A stretch of 12,938 bases of DNA from JBEKOF01 sp049513975 (GCA_049513975.1 JBEKVM010000149.1:1-12938); one strand, 5' to 3'. Positions 5,232 through 12,693 are shown, counted from the stretch's first letter. Translations and numbers: made by a program. The notes: a model not told the origin generated them from the letters alone.

Positions 5232-6038
5232 TCATACGTGTGGCTCTTTCACAGCCCGGATCAGCGCGCCGGTGAACTCCACCACCCGCGCAATCATATC
5301 GGGCGAGCCGCCGTGCCGCGCGATTTGGTTGACCACCGCGCTGCCCACCACCACCGCGTCCGCGCAGGCCGCCACCGCTTTGGCCTGCTCCGGCGTGGAT
5401 ATCCCAAAACCGACGGCAATGGGCAAATCCGTATGGGCGCGAATTTTGGCGGTCATCGGCCCAATGGTGCCGGACACTTTCTCCTGCATCCCCGTCACCC
5501 CTTCCCGCGATACGTAATAGACAAATCCGCTGGCCCGTTTCACGATCAATTCGATGCGCTCCTCCGGCGTGGTCGGGGCCACCAGGTAAATCACGCACAG
5601 GCCGGCCTGGCGCATCAGGGCCTCGTAATTCTCCGATTCCTCGGGCGGCAAATCCAGGGCGAGCAGGCCGTCCACCCCCGCCGCCGCCGCGTCGCGCACA
5701 AATCTTTCCAGGCCGTGCCGGTGAATGAGATTGAAATAAATATAAAGAACGATGGGAATTTGCGATTTCTGGCGGATGCCGGCCACGGTTTGGAGAACTT
5801 TGCCGGGCGTGGTGCCCGAAGCCAGGCCGCGTTGCGCCGCCAGTTGGTTGACCAATCCGTCGGCCAGGGGATCGCTGAACGGAACGCCCAGTTCCAAAAC
5901 GTCCACGCCCGCGCGGTCGAAGGCCAGGGCCAGTCCGCCCGTCGCCTCCAGATTGGGATCCCCCGCCCCAATGTAAACAATAAATCCCGCCCGGCCCTGT
6001 TGCTTCAGGCGGGCAAACCGTTCGATAATGCGATTCAT
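5232..6038 (-). CDS. trpA: Tryptophan synthase alpha subunit
   Basis: TrpA cleaves indole-3-glycerol phosphate to indole and glyceraldehyde 3-phosphate, and indole passes to TrpB. Started at ATG 6038 the protein is 268 aa, and its catalytic residues take the numbers used for E. coli: E49 and D60 in ELGVPFSDPLADG (49-61). This supports 6038 over any farther upstream start. Also present are the GFVYYVSREGVTG loop, VGFGISTPEQ and ADAVVVGSAVV. Unusual points are L62 and N64 where the common sequence after ADG is P-x-I, and GFIVYIGAGDPN in place of the common PFLTAGDP. trpB is not next to it; coaX lies 88 nt upstream on the same strand, so the two may share a transcript. The TGA stop is at 5232-5234. 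Confidence 0.95.
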   Translation of the reverse strand: MNRIIERFARLKQQGRAGFIVYIGAGDPNLEATGGLALAFDRAGVDVLELGVPFSDPLADGLVNQLAAQRGLASGTTPGKVLQTVAGIRQKSQIPIVLYIYFNLIHRHGLERFVRDAAAAGVDGLLALDLPPEESENYEALMRQAGLCVIYLVAPTTPEERIELIVKRASGFVYYVSREGVTGMQEKVSGTIGPMTAKIRAHTDLPIAVGFGISTPEQAKAVAACADAVVVGSAVVNQIARHGGSPDMIARVVEFTGALIRAVKEPHV

Positions 6039-6126
6039 CACGGGCACAATGGCAATAATCCAGCCCCGCCGCAAGACTGGGAAACCGGCCCCGCCCAATC
6101 CACCGCCGGACCCTTTCCCCGCCCTC

Positions 6127-6930
6127 TCAATCCACTCGGGAAAGCAGGCAGGGCCTTTCCCCGCCTTTGCCCTCCTCTTCCTCCCGGTGGGCCTCCCAGG
6201 CCAGACGCAGGCCCTCCAGCGTCAGCAGCGGCGCCACCGCGGTGATTTCCGGCAATTTGGCCGCGATGATCCGCGCATAGCCTCCCGTGGCGACGACCGG
6301 CAGGTCGCGGCACTTGAGCGCGCGCTTGATTTGCACCAGCAACTCGCGGATGAGGCCGCGATAGCCATGCACCGCCCCGATCAACATGGCTTGTTCGGTG
6401 TTCTTGCCCACCAGCGCCGCCACCTCGCGGATTTTGATGCGCGGCAGCAACGCCGTCTTCTCATGCAGATAATCGGTCATCACGTCCAGGCCCGGCGCGA
6501 TGATGCCGCCCGCGTAATTGCCCCGCCGGTCCACAATGTCAAAGGTCACCGCCGTGCCGAAATCCACCACCACCACCGGCGCGCCGTAAGCCTTTCTGGC
6601 CGCCATGGCGTTGGCCAGCCGGTCCGGACCGATCGTCTGCGGTTTCGGGTAATCAATTCCTATCCCGCGCACCGTCCGCGCCGTCAGCGCCAGCGCCGCC
6701 ACCCCCAGTTTTTCCCGGACGAGGAAGGAAACCAGCGGCGTCACCGCCGGCACCACGCTGCAAAAAGCCGCGCCGCTCAGGGAAACTCCGCGAAAAAATC
6801 TCATGGCCCCGCTCTCCGCCCGGCCATTCGACCAGTCCGCCGTCCAAACGTTAATCTGGCGCAGGACCCGGCTGGAATTGGCCAGGCCGATGTGCGTGCG
6901 GGTGTTGCCGATGTCAAACAGGGCGATCAT
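6127..6930 (-). CDS. coaX: Type III pantothenate kinase
   Basis: CoaX phosphorylates pantothenate with ATP, the first step of coenzyme A synthesis. It belongs to the ASKHA fold and is not inhibited by CoA, unlike CoaA. With ATG 6930 as start it has 267 aa. Marks are the phosphate loop DIGNTRTHIGL (6-16), DYPKPQTIGPDR (93-104), VVDFGTAVTFDIV (around 123) with the catalytic Asp, GNYAGGIIAPGL, VATGGYARII and LTLEGLRLAWE. GTG 6936 and TTG 6933 lie in frame just upstream, but ATG 6930 gives the usual short N-terminus. The tail EEEEGKGGERP is charged and probably disordered. trpA follows 88 nt downstream in the same direction. Confidence 0.95.
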   Translation of the reverse strand: MIALFDIGNTRTHIGLANSSRVLRQINVWTADWSNGRAESGAMRFFRGVSLSGAAFCSVVPAVTPLVSFLVREKLGVAALALTARTVRGIGIDYPKPQTIGPDRLANAMAARKAYGAPVVVVDFGTAVTFDIVDRRGNYAGGIIAPGLDVMTDYLHEKTALLPRIKIREVAALVGKNTEQAMLIGAVHGYRGLIRELLVQIKRALKCRDLPVVATGGYARIIAAKLPEITAVAPLLTLEGLRLAWEAHREEEEGKGGERPCLLSRVD

Positions 6931-6968
6931 CAACACCCGGTTTAAGGTGTGAAATCGAAAAATTAAAG

Positions 6969-6997
6969 TTTAAAGTGGCGCCGAACTCAGCCATAAT
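6969..6997 (+). promoter_or_regulatory. Likely promoter of the 148-aa membrane-anchored protein gene
   Basis: TTTAAA (6969-6974, four of six -35 matches) and CATAAT (6992-6997, five of six -10 matches) are exactly 17 nt apart, which would start transcription near 7004 with a leader of about 26 nt. On the minus strand ATTAAA at 6962-6967 reads TTTAAT and could be the -10 of the divergent coaX gene, with only a weak -35. Confidence 0.5.
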
Positions 6998-7029
6998 GCC
7001 GCCGGGTTCCAATCAAACCCCGCTGACGA

Positions 7030-7476
7030 ATGCAAAAAAGAGAAATAGGTTGGATCGTGGTGCTGCTCCTGGTGATCGCGGCTTACATTCATTTTTTCAG
7101 CCATTGGGGCGAGAAAAGGGAGATCCAAATCTTTGCTTCCATCCGCCAGTTGCCCCGCCGCGCCGGCAACGCTTCCACTTTTCCGGTTTGGTTCACGCTC
7201 GACAGCACCTACCGGCTCACCAGCATTAAAGTGACCGAGGTGGCCGGCAAAAACACCAACGCAGTGGCGCATCTCCTCTGGCACCTGGTTTCCAAGAACG
7301 TTTCCGAGCCGGTCAAGTTTTTCCAATACGGCCAAAACATAGATGGCATGGAGCCGGACCTCAAAGGCGTGCGGCCCGAGCCGCTCGTCCCGGGTGAAAA
7401 GTACGTGTTGGAAATATCCGCCGGCCCCCTCAAAGGCGTCTCCAAGCCTTTTACGGCCCCGGCCATTCCCAAGTGA
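7030..7476 (+). CDS. Hypothetical membrane-anchored protein, 148 aa
   Basis: No family recognised. Residues 8-23 (WIVVLLLVIAAYIHFF) form one hydrophobic helix after the basic start MQKRE, so the protein is most likely anchored by its N-terminus with about 120 residues outside the cytoplasm. The outer part is beta-like (VWFTLDSTYRLTSIKVTEV, KYVLEISAGPLKGVS) and has no cysteines. The pattern of Ile/Val strands ending in YVLEISAGP suggests a small immunoglobulin-like fold, but this is only an impression. It is divergent from coaX and its TGA lies 19 nt from the stop of the convergent pseudopilin gene. ATG 7030 has no clear Shine-Dalgarno sequence. Confidence 0.7.
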   Translation: MQKREIGWIVVLLLVIAAYIHFFSHWGEKREIQIFASIRQLPRRAGNASTFPVWFTLDSTYRLTSIKVTEVAGKNTNAVAHLLWHLVSKNVSEPVKFFQYGQNIDGMEPDLKGVRPEPLVPGEKYVLEISAGPLKGVSKPFTAPAIPK

Positions 7477-7495
7477 GGCTCCCCCAGGGGGCGGC

Positions 7496-8239
7496 TCACG
7501 GCGGCGTGGTGCCGGAGCGATACAGCGGGACCGTACACCACAGCACCACCGGACTCAGGCTCTGGTTGACCCGCAGAAAGCGCGTGCTGCCATCCACAAA
7601 GGCATAGACGGAGCCGCCCAGATTGGTGTTGCTCATGCACCTGCTGTGTTTGGCCTGGTCCAATCTCAGCCCGTCGTCAATATCGAAGTAATCCATGAAA
7701 AAGTCCCCCGCCCCATACAGTTTCTCGCCAAATATGATGGTCTCCGAAGGCTGTGGCACCTCGTTATCCTTCAGGAATGGCAGGGGAACGCCGTTGGTCT
7801 GCCACGCGCCATACTTGTCGGCGTAGCCATCGTTGAAGCCGTTGATAAAATAAGTGCGCGGCGCCTGATCCTGGAAATTGGGAAAGTTGGTGCCATAGGT
7901 GGCCGGATACAGCCCGGTTTCGCTCGGACAGACCAGCAACTTCAGAGCTTGATAATCGGGATACAAGTAGGTCGGCCAGCGGGGGGAGGAGCCGCCCAGG
8001 TTGTCGTTGGGCCGGGGAGGATAATCGCCGCCGTAATCCTCGGAATACAGCATCAACGCCACGCTCAACTGGTGCAGGTTGCTGGTGCAACGGATGCGTT
8101 TGGCCGTTTCCTTCGCCTGGGCCAGCGCCGGCATCAGCATGCTGGCCAGAATCGCAATAATGGCGATCACCACCAGAAGCTCAATGAGCGTAAAGGCGTT
8201 CTCTTTCGCGCCCGGGCCGCGGCTTTTAGGTTTGGTCAT
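7496..8239 (-). CDS. Pseudopilin with prepilin-type N-terminal cleavage/methylation domain, paralogue A
   Basis: From ATG 8239 the protein is 247 aa. A short leader ends at A15, followed by F16-T-L-I-E20, the type IV prepilin peptidase site with E at mature position 5, and a hydrophobic helix LLVVIAIIAILASMLMPALA. Such proteins are cut and N-methylated by a prepilin peptidase and join type II secretion or type IV pilus-like filaments. The C-terminus holds a form of the processing-associated H-X9-DG motif, but with 17 residues between H and DG (H of AKHSRC to VDG). No other secretion gene lies nearby, as is common for the large scattered pseudopilin sets of this phylum. An in-frame ATG at 8296 would add 19 residues before the leader and is unlikely. 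Paralogue B lies directly upstream. Confidence 0.9.
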   Translation of the reverse strand: MTKPKSRGPGAKENAFTLIELLVVIAIIAILASMLMPALAQAKETAKRIRCTSNLHQLSVALMLYSEDYGGDYPPRPNDNLGGSSPRWPTYLYPDYQALKLLVCPSETGLYPATYGTNFPNFQDQAPRTYFINGFNDGYADKYGAWQTNGVPLPFLKDNEVPQPSETIIFGEKLYGAGDFFMDYFDIDDGLRLDQAKHSRCMSNTNLGGSVYAFVDGSTRFLRVNQSLSPVVLWCTVPLYRSGTTPP

Positions 8240-8335
8240 TTCAACTCGATTTACTTGAATCCATGATTGGACGGAAAACCACCGCCAATTGCTCAATCTT
8301 TTTTTGCTGCTCTCTCATTCCGTCGAAAAACCCGC

Positions 8336-9058
8336 TCAAGGAGGGCTTGTGCCCGCCCGATAAATCGGATCGGTACACCACAGCACCACCGGGCTTAAGC
8401 TCTGGTTGACTCGCAGAAAGCGCGTGCTGCCATCCACAAATGCATAGACCGACCCTCCCAGATTGGTGTTGCTCAAGCACTTGCTGTGTTTGGCCTGGTC
8501 CAGGCGCAAGCCGTCGTCCATTTCGAAGTAATCCATGTAAAAGTCCTGCGCCACGTACAATTTCTCGCCGAAAATCACCGTGTCCGACGGCAGCACGATG
8601 TCGCTCTCCTTCATGAAAGGATCGGCGTTGGTCAGCCAATTGACCCCATATTTATCCGTGTAGCCGTCATTGAACCCGTTGATAAAGTAGGTGCGAGCCA
8701 CTTCATCCGCCGGATAAGCGGGGTTGTTGCCGTAGGTGGCGGGGGTCAGGCCCTGCTCGCTCGGGCACAGCAGAATCGCCGCGCTTTGATATTCCGACAG
8801 CAGGAAGGTGGGCCAGCGCACGGTGTCGCCGTGCGGCGGATAATCGCCGGAGTTGTCATCCGCATACATCATATTCGCCACGCCAATCTCATGCTGATTG
8901 CTCGTGCAGCGGATGCGTTTGGCCATTTCCTTCGCCTGGGCCAGCGCCGGCAACAGCATGCTCGCCAGAATCGCGATAATCGCAATCACCACCAGAAGCT
9001 CAATGAGCGTAAAGGCGTTCGCTTTTCCGGCCGGGCTGTTTCTCATCTCTTGGGTCAT
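8336..9058 (-). CDS. Pseudopilin with prepilin-type N-terminal cleavage/methylation domain, paralogue B
   Basis: From ATG 9058 it has 240 aa, with A15|F16-T-L-I-E20 at the same positions as in paralogue A and helix LLVVIAIIAILASMLLPALA. The open frame runs farther upstream to 9166, but that part translates the inverted-repeat element and is not protein-like. The last 60 residues match paralogue A at 54 positions, and the long H-X17-DG spacing is shared, so the two arose by tandem duplication. The middle parts differ more. The genes are 96 nt apart on the same strand, and B is upstream of A, so one transcript could carry both. No strong promoter was found before ATG 9058. Confidence 0.9.
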   Translation of the reverse strand: MTQEMRNSPAGKANAFTLIELLVVIAIIAILASMLLPALAQAKEMAKRIRCTSNQHEIGVANMMYADDNSGDYPPHGDTVRWPTFLLSEYQSAAILLCPSEQGLTPATYGNNPAYPADEVARTYFINGFNDGYTDKYGVNWLTNADPFMKESDIVLPSDTVIFGEKLYVAQDFYMDYFEMDDGLRLDQAKHSKCLSNTNLGGSVYAFVDGSTRFLRVNQSLSPVVLWCTDPIYRAGTSPP

Positions 9059-9112
9059 CTTATCAGCAGTTCCATAGACGCGCAACCAACGATTGTTGTT
9101 ACACCATAACGC

Positions 9113-9229
9113 GGGCGCATCTTGATACCACCACCATGCGATTTGCCAAATCCCTCGCCCCACCAAGTGGGGAGAGGGTTAGGGTGAGGGGTTCCATCCA
9201 TCCAATGGTGGTGGTATCAAGATGCGCCC
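9113..9229. mobile_element. MITE-like element with perfect 25-bp terminal inverted repeats
   Basis: The left arm 9113-9137 begins GGGCGCATCTTGATACC and is matched without error by the reverse complement at 9205-9229. The 117-bp element has no gene. Its core holds a perfect stem CCCCAC (9158-9163) with GTGGGG (9167-9172) around CAA, inside CCCTCGCCC ... GAGAGGGT ... GGGTGAGGG, which is the same core pattern as the intergenic repeats at 80-170 and 2132-2430. The flanks CATAACGC (9105-9112) and CATGACGC (9231-9238) agree at seven of eight bases and might be a worn target duplication, offset by one base on the right. It separates paralogue B from the rlpA-like gene. Confidence 0.7.
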
Positions 9230-9259
9230 CCATGACGCAAAAGGCGCTGATCGGAATGG

Positions 9260-9289
9260 TTGGCGGCCGCCCCCAGCCGGGTTTATCAT
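9260..9289 (+). promoter_or_regulatory. Probable promoter of the rlpA-like gene
   Basis: TTGGCG (9260-9265, four of six) and TATCAT (9284-9289, five of six) are 18 nt apart. The expected first transcribed base is 9296, which is the G of the GTG start codon, so the message would be leaderless. This supports GTG 9296 over the more distant ATG at 9260. Confidence 0.5.
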
Positions 9290-9295
9290 GGCGGC

Positions 9296-9649
9296 GTGAA
9301 ACGAAAATTTGCCCTCGTGCTGGCCGCGATCTTGTTGGCCTGCGGATGGCACGCTTGCTTTTATGACCGCGCCACCTGGTACGGCGACTCGGAGCGGGGA
9401 AAACCCATGGCCAATGGGCGTCCCTTTAATCCCGATGCTCTCACCGCCGCCAGTTGGAATTATCCGCTCGGATCCAGGCTCAAGGTCGTTTATGGGCGCA
9501 ACAGCGTGCTGGTGGAGGTGACCGACAGGGGCGGGGCCAGGGCGTTTATGCAATTCGGCAAAGTCGTGGATTTGAGTCACGCGGCCTTTGCCAGGTTGGA
9601 AAAACCGGCCGTCGGGTCCATCCGGGTGAAAATCATCCGGGAAAAGTAA
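9296..9649 (+). CDS. RlpA/expansin-like double-psi beta-barrel protein, exported
   Basis: RlpA-type domains bind or cleave peptidoglycan glycan strands. From GTG 9296 the protein is 117 aa. It starts with a basic end and a hydrophobic signal, KRKFALVLAAILLACGWHAC; LLAC could be a lipobox (C16), though the second position is not typical, or the signal may be cut near HAC. The single domain shows ATWYGDSERGKPMANGRPF, then LTAASWNYPLGSRLKV, VEVTDRG with the conserved Asp, and KVVDLSHAAFARL. In RlpA the second motif is usually TAAHxTLP with a key His; here Ser-Trp takes that place, as in expansin-like members. The C-terminal SPOR domain of full-length RlpA is absent. The gene converges on glgA. 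Confidence 0.82.
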   Translation: MKRKFALVLAAILLACGWHACFYDRATWYGDSERGKPMANGRPFNPDALTAASWNYPLGSRLKVVYGRNSVLVEVTDRGGARAFMQFGKVVDLSHAAFARLEKPAVGSIRVKIIREK

Positions 9650-9693
9650 TGCCTTGATGGCCCGGGACGAGCGCAAAAAAGCGCGAATGCCCC

Positions 9694-9711
9694 GGCGCGG
9701 CCGGCCGCGCC
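9694..9711. repeat. 18-bp GC palindrome between convergent rlpA-like and glgA genes
   Basis: GGCGCGGCCGGCCGCGCC is a perfect palindrome lying between the two stop codons (9649 and 9764). Its place suits a structure at the ends of both transcripts, but no T-run follows on either strand, so a terminator call is weak. Confidence 0.45.
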
Positions 9712-9763
9712 TGAATCCGGGCAAATCACCCGACGAAACTTTTTCTCTTCGGTGTCTGATGCG

Positions 9764-11266
9764 TCAATCTGCGTTCCAAGCCGAACTTCGGCCTGCCGGC
9801 AATTCCGGCTTCGCCTGGCGCTCCTGCAGGACCGGGCGGTACACTTCCTCGTACGCGGCGGCGGTCCGGCTCCACGAAAAATCCTTGGCCATGCCGTTGC
9901 GGCGATAGTAATCGAGCAATTCCTTGTCCGCGTAAAGGACCAGCGCTTTGCGAATCGCCTTGGCCAGGGCGCGCACGGAATATTCGCTGAATTTGATGCC
10001 GTCGGCCTTGGCAACGTCCTCGGTCGCGTCCGTCACCGAATCGTCCAGGCCGCCGGTGACGCGGACGATGGGGACCGTTCCATAGCGCAGGCTGTACAGT
10101 TGGTTCAATCCGCACGGCTCGAAAAGCGAGGGCATCAGGAAAAAATCGCAGGCCGACTCGATCCGGTGGGAGAGCGTGGTGTCGAAACCGATTTTGACGG
10201 CGCATTTGCCGGGGTGGCGCAGGGCCAGCTTGCGGTAGCCGCGCTCGAACTCCCGCCCCCCGCTGCCCAGCAAAATAAACTGCATGTCCGCCGCCAGCAT
10301 CTCCTCCAGCGCCCCCAATTGAATGTCCACCCCCTTTTGCTGCGCCAGTCGCGCCACCGTGCCGAACAGCGGGACCTCGGCGCGGACGGGCAGGCCCAGC
10401 TCCTCCTGCAATTCCATTTTATTGGCCGTTTTGCCCCGCAAATCGCGGGCGCTGTAAAAGTGGCTCAGATACGGATCTGCCGAGGTCGTCCACTCGTCAT
10501 AATCCACCCCGTTGAGAATTCCCACCAGCGCCTCCTGCCTCCGCCGCAGCACGCCGTCCAGCCCGCAGCCATACTGCTCGGTGGTGATTTCCCGCGCGTA
10601 ACGCGGGCTGACCGTGGTGATCAGGTCCGCGTAGGTGATGCCCGCCTTGAGACAACTCATCCCGCCGTAGAATTCCATCCCGCCGGGTTGAAAAAACTCG
10701 GCGGGCAGGTTGGTCAGGGCGAATTTCGCCGCGGGGAAATTGCCCTGGAAAGCCAGGTTATGAATCGTCAGGCAGACCGGCGGCGGCGAGGCCCAGCCGC
10801 CGCGCCGCTTTCCCTCCGCCACGAACGCCGCCACCAGCGCCGCCTGCCAATCATGGACATGCAGCACCTCCGGCTGCCAGGGCAGATAACGCGCCAGGTT
10901 GACCACGCATTTGGAGAAGAAAATAAATCGTTCCGCATTGTCGGGATAATCGGCGCCCCGTTCCCCATATAATTCCGCCCGGTCGTAGAAGGGCGGGTGA
11001 TCAATGAAGTAGATCCTCTCCCCGTCGGCCAGATGCCGCACCCACACTTTGGCCTGCACTCCTTCCCCGCCCAGCGGCAAATCCAGATGCCAGTCCAGCG
11101 GCTCCACATTGGGAAAACTCTCGCGAATGCCCCGATAGAGCGGCGTCACCAGCCCCACCTCATGCCCGGCCCGCCCAAGAAATTTGGCCAGCGCGCCCAG
11201 CATGTCGGCCAAGCCGCCGGATTTGGAGTAAGGATAAACCTCACTGCTCGCGAGCAGAATTTTCAT
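9764..11266 (-). CDS. glgA: Glycogen synthase (GT5 family)
   Basis: GlgA moves glucose from ADP-glucose to the end of an alpha-1,4-glucan in the cytoplasm. The 500-aa length is close to the usual 470-500. The N-terminal KSGGLADM (15-22) is the sugar-nucleotide loop, with Ser where Thr is usual (KTGGLADV). HVHDWQAAL, TIHNLAFQG and GILNGVD follow. In the C-terminal lobe EPCGLNQLYSLRYGT starts at E383, the place of the catalytic Glu of the E. coli enzyme (E377). The protein is thus expected to be active. ATG 11266 begins with the normal MKILLASSEVYPYSKSGGLA. serS lies 110 nt upstream on the same strand. No other glycogen gene is in the window. Confidence 0.96.
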   Translation of the reverse strand: MKILLASSEVYPYSKSGGLADMLGALAKFLGRAGHEVGLVTPLYRGIRESFPNVEPLDWHLDLPLGGEGVQAKVWVRHLADGERIYFIDHPPFYDRAELYGERGADYPDNAERFIFFSKCVVNLARYLPWQPEVLHVHDWQAALVAAFVAEGKRRGGWASPPPVCLTIHNLAFQGNFPAAKFALTNLPAEFFQPGGMEFYGGMSCLKAGITYADLITTVSPRYAREITTEQYGCGLDGVLRRRQEALVGILNGVDYDEWTTSADPYLSHFYSARDLRGKTANKMELQEELGLPVRAEVPLFGTVARLAQQKGVDIQLGALEEMLAADMQFILLGSGGREFERGYRKLALRHPGKCAVKIGFDTTLSHRIESACDFFLMPSLFEPCGLNQLYSLRYGTVPIVRVTGGLDDSVTDATEDVAKADGIKFSEYSVRALAKAIRKALVLYADKELLDYYRRNGMAKDFSWSRTAAAYEEVYRPVLQERQAKPELPAGRSSAWNAD

Positions 11267-11300
11267 GCGAAATTGGCCCCGGGGCGGTGAAGATCGCTCC

Positions 11301-11325
11301 GATCCGACCGATCCGACCGATCCGT
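11301..11325. repeat. Short tandem repeat GATCCGACC upstream of glgA
   Basis: GATCCGACC occurs at 11301-11309 and 11310-11318 and begins a third time as GATCCGT at 11319-11325. It lies in the 110-bp gap between serS and glgA, 35 bp before the glgA start codon, where it could affect the leader of glgA. A simple slippage repeat is the plainest reading. Confidence 0.7.
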
Positions 11326-11376
11326 CAGAGGAGAATTAATTTCAGCCTGGGCGCTCATCTTCTCGGGGCGCAAGGC

Positions 11377-12687
11377 CTAGGCCGCCGGTGGCGCAATCCG
11401 GTCCGTTTTCAGCCACGGCTGCAAGGCGGCCGGAATGAGCACGCTGCCGTCGGCTTGCTGGCCGCTTTCCACCAGCGCCACAAAAAGGCGGGCCAGCGCC
11501 GTCCCGCTGCCGTTGAGGATATGCGGGAATTTATTCTCCCCCGCCTCGCTTTTGAAACGCAGATTCATCCGCCGCGCCTGGAAATCCTCGCAATTCGAGC
11601 AACTCGACACTTCCAGATACTGCCCCTGCCCCGGCGCCCACACCTCCAGGTCGTATGTCAGCGCGCTGGCAAATCCCAGGTCCCCGGTGCAAAGCTGGAT
11701 CACCCGGTAATGCAGGCCCAGCAATTGCAGCACCCGCTCGGCGTTGCCGACCAGTTTCTCCAGCTCCTCGTAGCCCTTTTCCGGCCGCGTGATTTTGATC
11801 AGCTCCACCTTGTCAAATTGGTGGACGCGGATCATGCCGCGCGTGCCCACTCCCGCCGCGCCCGCCTCCCCGCGAAAACAGGGCGTGTAGGCGCAATAAT
11901 AAACCGGCAGCCGGCTTTCCGGCAAAATCTCCTCGCGGTGCAGGTTGGCCACCGGCGTCTCGGCGGTGGGGATGAGAAACAGTTTTCCCAGCGTGGCCGC
12001 GTCCACCCCTTCCTGCACCGCGTAATACTGATCGGCAAATTTGGGGAACTGGCCCACCCCCGTCATGCAGGCGGCGTTGACCAGATAGGGCGGCGAAACC
12101 TCGGTGTAGCCGTGTTCGCCGGTGTGCAGCTCCAGGAGAAATTGGATCAGCGCCCGTTCCAGCCGCGCGCCCCAATTCGTGTAAAGCAGAAATCCGCTCC
12201 CGGATATTTTCGCCGCCCGCGCGAAATCCACCAGGTGGAGCGACTCGCACAATTCGACATGGGTTTTGGGCTTGAATTTAAACGCCGCCTTCTGGCCCCA
12301 GACCCGCACCTCCACGTTGTCCGCCGCCGTCCGGCCGACCTTCACGCCCGCATGGGGCAGATTGGGCAATTGCAGCAGCAAGGCGTCCCGCCGCTGTTCG
12401 ACTTCCCCGATGCTCTTGTCCAGCGCCGCGATGCGCTCCCCCATCTGCCGGGTTTCCGTTTTTTTGGCCTCGGCTTCGGCCGCCTTTTTTTGCGCCATGA
12501 GCGCGCCGATCTCCTTGGAGACACGATTGCGGGAAGCTTTCCACTGCTCGACTTCCACCAGCCACTTGCGGCGTTGCTCGTCCAGCGAAAGAACCTGGTC
12601 AATTTTGCTTTCATCCCCTCCCCCGCGCGTGGCCAGGCGCTGGCGCACCGCCTCGGGTTGTTCGCGAATCAATTTGATATCAAGCAT
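11377..12687 (-). CDS. serS: Seryl-tRNA synthetase
   Basis: SerS charges tRNA-Ser with serine, a class II synthetase acting as a dimer. The 436-aa protein has the usual order. Residues 1-110 form the helical arm that grips the long variable loop of the tRNA (IREQPEAVRQRLATRGGG, then a Lys/Glu-rich coiled coil). The catalytic part follows with LFLIPTAETPVANLHREEIL, motif 2 (CFRGEAGAAGVGTRGMIRVH from 270) and motif 3 (NGSGTALARLFVALVES from 392, with R400). In motif 2, AGVGTRG replaces the common AGRDTRG. ATG 12687 matches the normal start MLDIKLIREQ and sits directly behind a promoter. The stop is 110 nt before glgA. Confidence 0.97.
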   Translation of the reverse strand: MLDIKLIREQPEAVRQRLATRGGGDESKIDQVLSLDEQRRKWLVEVEQWKASRNRVSKEIGALMAQKKAAEAEAKKTETRQMGERIAALDKSIGEVEQRRDALLLQLPNLPHAGVKVGRTAADNVEVRVWGQKAAFKFKPKTHVELCESLHLVDFARAAKISGSGFLLYTNWGARLERALIQFLLELHTGEHGYTEVSPPYLVNAACMTGVGQFPKFADQYYAVQEGVDAATLGKLFLIPTAETPVANLHREEILPESRLPVYYCAYTPCFRGEAGAAGVGTRGMIRVHQFDKVELIKITRPEKGYEELEKLVGNAERVLQLLGLHYRVIQLCTGDLGFASALTYDLEVWAPGQGQYLEVSSCSNCEDFQARRMNLRFKSEAGENKFPHILNGSGTALARLFVALVESGQQADGSVLIPAALQPWLKTDRIAPPAA

Positions 12688-12693
12688 CGGCCG

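Noticed and set aside
8270..8324. GACGGAA/TTCCGTC inverted repeat between the pseudopilin genes, as a terminator
   Set aside because: Seven-base arms with a 41-base gap make a poor terminator, and no T-run follows the stem.
9059..9166. N-terminal extension of pseudopilin paralogue B
   Set aside because: It would translate the left arm of the inverted-repeat element and put 36 residues before the prepilin leader; ATG 9058 gives a leader of the same length as in paralogue A.
9654..9908. Small basic plus-strand open frame beginning MMARDERKKARMPRRGRPRL
   Set aside because: It runs into the 3' end of glgA and its later part has no protein-like pattern; the basic start comes from the GC palindrome region.
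9752..10972. Plus-strand open frame of 406 codons opposite glgA
   Set aside because: Antisense of an intact glycogen synthase, with the composition typical of GC-rich shadows.
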